A stretch of 10,027 nucleotides of DNA, taken from Thermoflexales bacterium. Its GTDB lineage: Bacteria; Chloroflexota; Anaerolineae; B4-G1; SLSP01. Position 1 is the first letter of the stretch, and the number at the start of each line of letters is the position of its first letter. The translations under genes and the position numbers were made by a program. Below, in pieces: positions 4,394 to 10,027 of this stretch. The stretch is taken from contig SLSP01000552.1 in assembly GCA_007130345.1 (NCBI GenBank), positions 1-10,027 on the forward strand. Reading direction: 5' to 3'. The notes under the pieces were generated by a model. The model searched no databases and was not told the DNA's origin. It worked only from the letters and a program-made list of their open reading frames with translations.

Positions 4394-7387
4394 TTATGCA
4401 AATAGTTCGGCAACAAACGCATCTGCATCGGCGCGGGCCTGCGATTGGGTCCAGAAGCGCTGCTCGCTAGGGCGAATGAGCGAAACCTGCTTGCCATCGT
4501 ACAGTCGAATGTGCCGCCGCGTAAACATTGAAGGAGTATTTTGGCTTAGGGCCAACTCGTTTAGTTGATACAATTTAGTCCGCATTGCTGTAGGTTCTTC
4601 GATAACATGAACCGGGCGGGCTTCACTGTTGTACACCAAATCGAAACTTATGACCGTCAACGGTTCGCCGTTTTGATAAACTGTAGCATTGAGCGTTTTT
4701 TGCTTCAATTGCAATACGGAAGTAGCAACTTGATTGAATACCTGGGCATAAGCTGTCAACATCTCCACATCGGGCCGCTGGACAGGTTTAGCTCCTCCTG
4801 GCTTGCGGCTTTTGCGCTTAGCCCAATTGAAGAATTCGATGCCGTAGTCTAACATATCCTCTACCAGTTGTTGTTCAATGGAGTGGAGTCCGTATAGTTC
4901 GAATACTAATTCATTGATGGCTTTTTGGTGTTCTTCTAGTTGTGCTTGAAGTTGGGTAATAAATATACTTTCTTCTCGACTTAACAAATGACTAATTGCT
5001 TCAAAATGAGATAGAATTTTTTGAAAGCTAGGATTGTTTTCATCAAGGATTAGGAAGGGTATATCTAGGTACTCAGTATGCAAAGGATTGGGTCTCTCAA
5101 CTGCCCATCGAGTCGATGTCAAAAATTGATAATATTTAGCTAGAGAAGAATTGATTAAACACACCAACCATTTAAGCAAGTATTCCTGTCCAGGCTCCCC
5201 CTTAATCCCGGAAAAACTAGCCAGATAAGAAAGATTCTTATCAACGTAAGCCGCCTTACACTTGCTTTGGTGTATCAAGACCATTGGTGCTGTAAACCTT
5301 CTTTCGTCACCGGGATTGTATACACGTTCCTCGTCCGTCGGTGATAATTTTTCAGTAGCAATAAAGAATGGAACAAATTCTTCTGTTGGTAGAAATGGGC
5401 GATCTTTGAGATACCTTGGAATCGGGACTCGCATCTTGTCCCGTTCTATATTGTCACTTTCCCCAACTTGAAAGCCTTCATGAGGCTTTGCCCCTCCAAG
5501 TCGCTTAAATTGCTTATTTAATGGCGGGTAAGTTTTCAATCGTTCAATCAAAGCAGCATCTCGAGGATTTCCCCACATTGCAACTTTCCAAAGTTGTGCC
5601 TGTTCAAGTAATTCTTCCAAATCCAGGAACTTGATCTCGGTTGTATCCAACACAATAGCTCGAAGCCTTTGGGAAAGCGGCGAGGGTTTGGGTACAGCAT
5701 AAACCAATCTACGGTTGAAAGCCGGTGGATTAGGAAGATAAAACAACGCCGCAACAGGATTTATGGCACTAGAAAAAAGCTCGTGACGCATTGCCGCAAA
5801 ATTGACCACTGCCCGTACATCATAGCGCGTGAAGAAATCTTCTCGGAAGGTCTGATGCGTGCCGCTGGTGACCAGAATCGTGCTTTTGACCGGGGCTAAC
5901 AGAGCTATCTCGCCATCTTCTTTACAAAATTCCGGGACGCGCAGCATAAAGGCTGGGGCGGCCTGCTTGCCACCCACTGTGTATTTCTTCTCTTCTAACC
6001 ATCGATTTGCTTTGTTGCTTAGTGTGCCCTTTCCCCATGGCATATTGCCTATTACGCGGTCAAATTTGCGATCAGCCCACTTTTTATCCATCTCGGCATC
6101 GAAGAAATCACTTTGCACTAAATTACTTTGTGCCAGCAGTGGGAACTTGAACGCCGCATCCTGAATTTGAGCATTGCTCAAATGATTAAGCATCTCCAGA
6201 TAAAGGCTAAACGCTGCGATGCGCACAGCTTCTGGCTCTTTATCCACGCCAAAAATGCTGTCCTGTAGAATTTGACTTAGACCTTGTCGATCTGGTTGCC
6301 CATTTTCTTTACGCCAGGCTTGAATCAACCTGCGATAGGCACCCACCAGGAAAATTCCGGAACCACACGCCGGATCCAGGATAGTCATATCTGGACGCAC
6401 GACGTCTTCCCCCAACGTCTCTTCCAGAATGAAATCAGCCAAGAGCAAGGGTGTATAATATGCACCTGATGACCGGCGATTTTCAATAAAGGTATCGTAG
6501 ATATTACTGATCAATTCAATCGGGATATACTCAAAGTTGTAGGGCCACAGACTGAGCTGTCCGGTTTCTAAGTCAGTACGACCCAAGAAGCTCAACAACA
6601 ACTCCAGGTGGGGAGTCTCGACCTGGTTCTCTTCCGGTTCAACAGGGAACAGATCACCGTTAAAGCGTTTACTAAGTGCCTCGAACAACGCATAGGTAGC
6701 CCCATGATCCGGTAATACATCGCGATATTCTTTTGCTAGCCCTGCTGTTAGCTCTTCAATCCACGATGGGGTCAAGACGCCTCTATCTTCAAGATAACGA
6801 ATAAAGATTGATCGCCCCAACAAAGTATAAGCCAAATGAGAGGAAAGCCCCTGTCCCATAAGCAACTCGCGCATTTTGTGTAGGCTATCTATTAACAATT
6901 TATCTGCGCGACGGTTAGCGTTTACCCGTCTGCCCTCTTGCGTATCCCAGAACGCGCCAGTTTCCAAATATATGCGCTCATATTTATTCGCGAGAAGTTG
7001 ATTCTTGATTTCTCGTTCGGCGGTCAAGACATCGTTTAATCCATCAAGTTTTTGGAGCAAACGACTTGGGGCATCTAAATCTTCGACACATTGAGGTGTT
7101 GGTTCATAGCCACTATAAACGCGAATTTCGTGAGGTAACGTGACAAACAAAAGGGGGACTTTACTTTGACTCCATACTTTCTTATGAAGCTGTTGTATTT
7201 TGTACAGGTCTAGCTCAGTAAATCGGCTAAAGTAAGCAACTGGGATGTGCTTCACCTGTAACGTCATCTTAACTTCATCAATTGACCGGCCACTAACCCA
7301 AGAGACATCAGCCCCTCGTAATAAGTGGGGGCTGTTTGTATATTTAAGAGTTTCCAGCAATTTATTTTCTAATTCGAGGGTATTCAT
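4394..7387 (-). CDS. Large N6-adenine-type DNA methyltransferase (Eco57I-like) of a defence system
   Basis: The protein has 997 residues from the ATG at 7385-7387, or 1017 from a GTG at 7445-7447. I chose the ATG because a promoter-like sequence overlaps the GTG; neither start has a good ribosome binding site. In the longer numbering, residues about 20-135 form an N-terminal domain resembling a degenerate nuclease fold (VKMTLQVKHIPVAYFSRFTE, then PLLFVTLPHEIRVY). A helical domain follows. The methyltransferase core has motif X GAYYTP (328-333), motif I DPACGSG (358-364), an acidic FGVDKEPEAVRIA (399-411) and motif IV NMPW (468-471) in place of NPPW. Residues about 630-800 look like target recognition. 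A coiled segment near 805-860 and an end IRPSEQRFWTQSQARADADA (991-1010) close it. It should methylate adenine in DNA. The nuclease-like gene follows in the same frame. Confidence 0.8.
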   Translation of the reverse strand: MNTLELENKLLETLKYTNSPHLLRGADVSWVSGRSIDEVKMTLQVKHIPVAYFSRFTELDLYKIQQLHKKVWSQSKVPLLFVTLPHEIRVYSGYEPTPQCVEDLDAPSRLLQKLDGLNDVLTAEREIKNQLLANKYERIYLETGAFWDTQEGRRVNANRRADKLLIDSLHKMRELLMGQGLSSHLAYTLLGRSIFIRYLEDRGVLTPSWIEELTAGLAKEYRDVLPDHGATYALFEALSKRFNGDLFPVEPEENQVETPHLELLLSFLGRTDLETGQLSLWPYNFEYIPIELISNIYDTFIENRRSSGAYYTPLLLADFILEETLGEDVVRPDMTILDPACGSGIFLVGAYRRLIQAWRKENGQPDRQGLSQILQDSIFGVDKEPEAVRIAAFSLYLEMLNHLSNAQIQDAAFKFPLLAQSNLVQSDFFDAEMDKKWADRKFDRVIGNMPWGKGTLSNKANRWLEEKKYTVGGKQAAPAFMLRVPEFCKEDGEIALLAPVKSTILVTSGTHQTFREDFFTRYDVRAVVNFAAMRHELFSSAINPVAALFYLPNPPAFNRRLVYAVPKPSPLSQRLRAIVLDTTEIKFLDLEELLEQAQLWKVAMWGNPRDAALIERLKTYPPLNKQFKRLGGAKPHEGFQVGESDNIERDKMRVPIPRYLKDRPFLPTEEFVPFFIATEKLSPTDEERVYNPGDERRFTAPMVLIHQSKCKAAYVDKNLSYLASFSGIKGEPGQEYLLKWLVCLINSSLAKYYQFLTSTRWAVERPNPLHTEYLDIPFLILDENNPSFQKILSHFEAISHLLSREESIFITQLQAQLEEHQKAINELVFELYGLHSIEQQLVEDMLDYGIEFFNWAKRKSRKPGGAKPVQRPDVEMLTAYAQVFNQVATSVLQLKQKTLNATVYQNGEPLTVISFDLVYNSEARPVHVIEEPTAMRTKLYQLNELALSQNTPSMFTRRHIRLYDGKQVSLIRPSEQRFWTQSQARADADAFVAELFA

Positions 7388-7437
7388 CTTGCTATAAAGA
7401 GCTTTTGCAGTGGAATAAACAAGGTCTCTATTTATCA

Positions 7438-7465
7438 ATGATAGCACATTTGTTCAAAAATGCAA
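7438..7465 (-). promoter_or_regulatory. Candidate promoter of the methyltransferase operon
   Basis: On the minus strand TTGCAT (7465-7460), 16 bases, then TATCAT (7443-7438). This would start RNA near 7431, downstream of the GTG but upstream of the ATG at 7387. The -35 match is only moderate. The rest of the 7448-7572 gap shows no gene, hairpin terminator or other site. Confidence 0.35.
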
Positions 7466-7572
7466 AGAGTTGGCACAAAAAAGCTCCTAAAACTCGCACG
7501 CCGCCAAGATAATTGCCAAGAATCTTAACTCAATAAGACCCTTGAAACAGTTGCCTCATCAATTCGCTCACT

Positions 7573-7881
7573 TTAATCCCCTGGATAGCGAGTCGTCACA
7601 GCATAGGTTGTTAGTCCCATTGCCTCCATTGCTTCAGGTGGCAACTCAATGTCAGGTGGCAACAATCCAAACAGATAAGCGATGTTATGCACTCGCGGAA
7701 ACTCAACACCCTGCTCGATCAAGATAGCTTTGATGCACTTCTCGACAGTTTGTTGCGCGTGAAAACACAACTCATTGTACATGACATCCGGTTGCGGGCC
7801 TACGCGCGCTAATGCGAAATCGCTGCGCGCGCGTTGTAGCCAATCCTGTCCACTGCCCGGAGCGGGCGTTTCAAGCCACAT
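7573..7881 (-). CDS. HEPN domain protein, C-terminally shortened (HepT-like toxin candidate)
   Basis: The 102-residue protein has the HEPN pattern: DWLQRARSDFALA (13-25), then ELCFHAQQTVEKCIKAIL (37-54), GVEFPRVHNIAYLFGLLP (58-75) and the terminal TTYAVTTRYPGD. HEPN proteins of this type are often RNA-binding or RNA-cleaving toxins paired with a nucleotidyltransferase. The classical RX4-6H catalytic pattern is not seen. Family members normally have a further helix of roughly 25-30 residues after RYPG; here TAA follows GD directly, and the next codons in frame (SERIDEATVSRVLLS, then stop) do not clearly restore it. The gene thus ends where the AT-rich island begins. Its ATG overlaps the end of the upstream gene by 11 bases, so the two are translationally coupled. 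It may be non-functional. Confidence 0.78.
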   Translation of the reverse strand: MWLETPAPGSGQDWLQRARSDFALARVGPQPDVMYNELCFHAQQTVEKCIKAILIEQGVEFPRVHNIAYLFGLLPPDIELPPEAMEAMGLTTYAVTTRYPGD

Positions 7882-8230
7882 AAATTTCCCGGCCTTCGGT
7901 CAGCACGTTCCGGTAGATTAAGCCGGGATTGTGCCGATGTTGTTCCAGCACGGTCGGCGTTGTCACCAGGATGTCCACCGGATAGCCGAATCCAAAGAGT
8001 TGCTGATAGAGATATTGCGTAGTCTTGAGGCAGTGTGTGCCATCCGGGACTACCACCAGCACGTCAATGTCGCTGTCCGGCCCGGTCTGTCTCCGCGCAG
8101 CGGAGCCGAACAGGACAATTTTTTGCGGCTGCACGGATTCGACAATGCGTCGCACTAAATCTTCAATGGTTTTTGTCTCTACGTCTCCTGTCATCACGTT
8201 ATCCTTGTCCAAACCTGAACGATTTTCCAT
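7871..8230 (-). CDS. Minimal nucleotidyltransferase (MntA-like antitoxin)
   Basis: This 119-residue protein is a MNT-type nucleotidyltransferase. The signature GSAARRQTGPDSDID (42-56) gives Gly42-Ser43 and the metal ligands Asp54 and Asp56; a third acidic residue is Asp86 in YPVDILV. In characterised MntA/HepT pairs the enzyme adds AMP to the HEPN partner and silences it; here the same role is inferred from the overlapping HEPN gene. The start is ATG at 8228-8230 with AGGA eight bases upstream. A second ATG at codon 13 is possible but has less support. It lies 35 bases after the small conserved gene on the same strand. Confidence 0.85.
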   Translation of the reverse strand: MENRSGLDKDNVMTGDVETKTIEDLVRRIVESVQPQKIVLFGSAARRQTGPDSDIDVLVVVPDGTHCLKTTQYLYQQLFGFGYPVDILVTTPTVLEQHRHNPGLIYRNVLTEGREIYVA

Positions 8231-8234
8231 TTTT

Positions 8235-8250
8235 GAATTCCTGAATTCCT
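8235..8250. repeat. Two tandem copies of GAATTCCT
   Basis: An 8-bp unit repeated twice with no gap, just upstream of the nucleotidyltransferase start; on the minus strand it supplies the AGGA ribosome binding site and a second copy of it. Confidence 0.6.
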
Positions 8251-8265
8251 AACCAACACGGCGAG

Positions 8266-8520
8266 TTATCCAACGGCCAGAGGCACGCGCTGCTCTGTAC
8301 TTGCAGCTACGAGCACCTGTTGCGCCATTTCCGGCAATTCGATAGGGACGAAGATGGAAGCCGGATAGAGGTAGCCATCCGGCTCCGATTTGTCCTCATC
8401 TATAACACGGAGCATGTTGTAGCGTTCTGCGTCTACATCGGGCAGCGTGCGATAGACCTTGCCCAAAATCAAACTGGCCGGGTTGCTTTGATCATCAATA
8501 CAAATGACGAATTTGCTCAT
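8266..8520 (-). CDS. Conserved small protein of unknown function
   Basis: The 84-residue protein reads as one small beta-rich domain: a strand KFVICID, then PASLILGKVYRTLPD, a strand YNMLRVIDED, and GYLYPASIFVPIELPE (49-64), with a short helix at the end. I recall small proteins of this pattern in other bacteria, with the ASLxxGKxY and DYLYP-type motifs, but know no function for them. There is no signal peptide, membrane segment or cysteine pair; it should be cytoplasmic. The ATG (8518-8520) lies 9 bases after the alpha-2-macroglobulin stop codon, and its ribosome binding site (GGGTG) overlaps that gap, so translation is probably coupled. The nucleotidyltransferase gene follows after 35 bases. 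Confidence 0.75.
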   Translation of the reverse strand: MSKFVICIDDQSNPASLILGKVYRTLPDVDAERYNMLRVIDEDKSEPDGYLYPASIFVPIELPEMAQQVLVAASTEQRVPLAVG

Positions 8521-8529
8521 CGAATCACC

Positions 8530-10027
8530 CTACTCCACAATCCGCAACGCGCCGCTGGCGGAGCGGCCCCACACGGCGGCGTCGTACATCGCCGTGACCT
8601 CTACCGGCAGGGCGACGAAGTCGCCAGCATGGGTGGCCCGCGCCAGGTAAGTGAAGGTGCGCGTCCCGGCGGGGAAGTCGGTGATGAAGAAGACCACGCG
8701 GTCGTCGCGGATTTCCTTGTAGTTGTAGCCATACTCGCGCCAGTGATGCACCGGCTCCCGCCCAGAGGCGACGTGGCTGGTGGTGTTCAGCCGCTCGTTG
8801 AGGGCCGTCAACCCGCCGGGCAGCCGGTCTTCGACGATGATGTAGGCGGCGCGCTCCGGCATCCGCACGCGGAGTTGCACCTCCACCAGTTGCCCCGGCG
8901 CGACGACGTCCACCGCCTCCCCGGTGGCGGGATCGCGGTAGGCGCGGGTCACTGCGACGCTGCCGGCGGCCTCGATCTCGGCCTGTTCCAGATACAAGCG
9001 CTGGCTGATGACGTAGTAGAGCGGGTCGCGGTTGTCGTGTTCCAGGCGTAACTCGTTCTCCCCGACGCGCAGTTGCGCGCGCGGGATTTCCAGCACGACC
9101 GCCGGTTCGCCGCGTCCGAGCGCGCCCTCCGCCACGCGCGCGCCGTTGAGCGTGACGCTGTAGGCGGTGCTGGCGGCGGCCTCGGAGAAGCTGGTAGCGA
9201 CCAGGTGATCGGTCAGGGCGATGATACTGTGCGCGGTCTCGTTGGTGTTGCCCCACCCGTGATTGCGCCGTTGGCCCATCAGCCAGCGGACGATGCCCGG
9301 AATGAGTGGATGCTCCGGATCGACGCGCGAGAACGCGCTGAGGGCCAGCGCCGTGTTGCGCGTGTCGGAGGCCATCGTCCGGCTCGCGTAGTAGCCGTCC
9401 TGAGCCGCGCCGCGCCAGTGGACGAGGCCCATCCGCTCCGTGGCGGTCTCGGCGAGGTGCGCCACGATGCTCTCGGCGGCGGTCTCCTCCCCGGCAGTGT
9501 GCAGCGCGAGCGCCAACCCCGCCTGGCTGAAGGTATCCAGCGCCGCGAGGTCATCCGCCAGCGCCAGCGTCGCGGTGACGTGGGGTGCGCCGGCGACGGC
9601 CATGCTGTAGAGAGCGTAGGCCCGCGTCCGCGCGTCCATCTGGCCGAGGTGGTCGTTGAGCCAGCCCACGCCGCGCGCGATCACGTCCGGGTCAACCTCG
9701 TATCCGGCCTCCGCCGTCGTCGCCAGGCCAAAGACCACCCACGCGGTCTGATAAGCGTCGGTGCTGTCGTCGTACCACCAGCCCCACCCGCCGCTGTTGT
9801 GCTGATAGCCGTAGAGCCGCTGCACGCTGGCGTTGATCATGGGCGGCAGGTCGGCCTGGAGCGCGGGCGCGGTGACGCCGAGCGCGCTGATGGCCCGTCC
9901 CACCACAGCGTTGGGCAGTGCCTTGCTCATCGTCTGCTCGACGCAGCCGTAGGGGAAGCCCGTGAGGTAGTCCAGCCCCTCCAGCAGCGTCCCGGCGATG
10001 GAGCGGCTGAGTTCGATGTAGACGGTA
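8530..10027 (-). CDS. Bacterial alpha-2-macroglobulin, C-terminal part
   Basis: The gene enters from the right edge; about 498 C-terminal residues are visible, whereas family members usually have some 1500-2000. The thioester motif GCVEQT (codons for GCVEQ at 9934-9948) places the reactive Cys-Gln bond near visible residue 28. The thioester domain follows, with the typical GGWGWWYDDSTDAYQTAWVV (visible 79-98) and HGWGNTNETAHSIIALTDHL near its end. Next come beta domains and the receptor-binding-like end, with VEDRLPGGLTALNERL and YNYKEIRDDRVVFFITDFPAG. Such proteins sit in the periplasm or on the outer surface, trap attacking proteases and bind them covalently. The N-terminal signal and bait region are outside the window, so lipoprotein status cannot be judged. 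The often associated pbpC is not visible. It precedes the small conserved gene by 9 bases. Confidence 0.9.
   Translation of the reverse strand, partial: TVYIELSRSIAGTLLEGLDYLTGFPYGCVEQTMSKALPNAVVGRAISALGVTAPALQADLPPMINASVQRLYGYQHNSGGWGWWYDDSTDAYQTAWVVFGLATTAEAGYEVDPDVIARGVGWLNDHLGQMDARTRAYALYSMAVAGAPHVTATLALADDLAALDTFSQAGLALALHTAGEETAAESIVAHLAETATERMGLVHWRGAAQDGYYASRTMASDTRNTALALSAFSRVDPEHPLIPGIVRWLMGQRRNHGWGNTNETAHSIIALTDHLVATSFSEAAASTAYSVTLNGARVAEGALGRGEPAVVLEIPRAQLRVGENELRLEHDNRDPLYYVISQRLYLEQAEIEAAGSVAVTRAYRDPATGEAVDVVAPGQLVEVQLRVRMPERAAYIIVEDRLPGGLTALNERLNTTSHVASGREPVHHWREYGYNYKEIRDDRVVFFITDFPAGTRTFTYLARATHAGDFVALPVEVTAMYDAAVWGRSASGALRIVE

Larger units (their letters stand above)
3650..7447. 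other. AT-rich island carrying the methyltransferase-nuclease pair
   Basis: Base composition drops sharply between these points. By hand count 4981-5040 has 15 G+C in 60, while 9301-9360 in the alpha-2-macroglobulin gene has 40 in 60. The left neighbour is a gene relic and the right neighbour (HEPN gene, ending at 7573) is shortened, which fits horizontal gain. No transposase, integrase or clear direct repeats were seen at the edges, so the mechanism is unknown and the borders are approximate. Confidence 0.5.

Noticed and set aside
8320..9051. Plus-strand 243-codon frame
   Set aside because: It runs antisense to the alpha-2-macroglobulin and small-protein genes and shows no recognisable domain.

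Overview
The window reads as a chromosomal stretch of a GC-rich bacterium, most like a member of the Chloroflexota. That placement is inferred from the mix of proteins: a bacterial alpha-2-macroglobulin, an eRF1-like ribosome factor, a YkuD/LysM lipoprotein and RtcA. No marker gene fixes it. A block of about 3.8 kb in the middle is clearly AT-richer than its flanks and carries a DNA methyltransferase and a nuclease-fold partner, so it looks acquired.

Left part (1-3480). The 5' end of rtcA (RNA 3'-phosphate cyclase) runs off the left edge on the minus strand. It has its own good promoter just after the preceding gene and a leader of about 220 nt that contains a 153-bp inverted-repeat structure. 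Next, on the minus strand, is a lipoprotein L,D-transpeptidase with a LysM domain. It is divergent from a plus-strand gene for a bacterial eRF1-like protein (baeRF type) with a zinc ribbon and a GGS in place of the GGQ loop. That gene is preceded by a near-consensus promoter, a tiny leader ORF and a strong terminator-like hairpin, an arrangement that suggests attenuation. It ends at a strong hairpin terminator.

Middle (3503-7572). A 45-codon remnant of the C-terminus of an SbcC/Rad50-type ATPase sits beside the AT-rich island. The island encodes, on the minus strand, a large N6-adenine-type DNA methyltransferase followed by a small PD-(D/E)XK-like protein. The two share a reading frame and are separated by one stop codon plus seven codons. 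Together they look like a two-gene restriction-modification or other DNA-defence system that I cannot match to a named type.

Right part (7573-10027). All genes are on the minus strand, in transcription order: the C-terminal half of an alpha-2-macroglobulin with its GCVEQ thioester, a conserved small protein of unknown function coupled to it by 9 nt, then a minimal nucleotidyltransferase and HEPN pair of the MntA/HepT toxin-antitoxin kind. The HEPN gene ends early, exactly where the AT-rich island begins.

No tRNA, rRNA, CRISPR array or transposase gene was seen.
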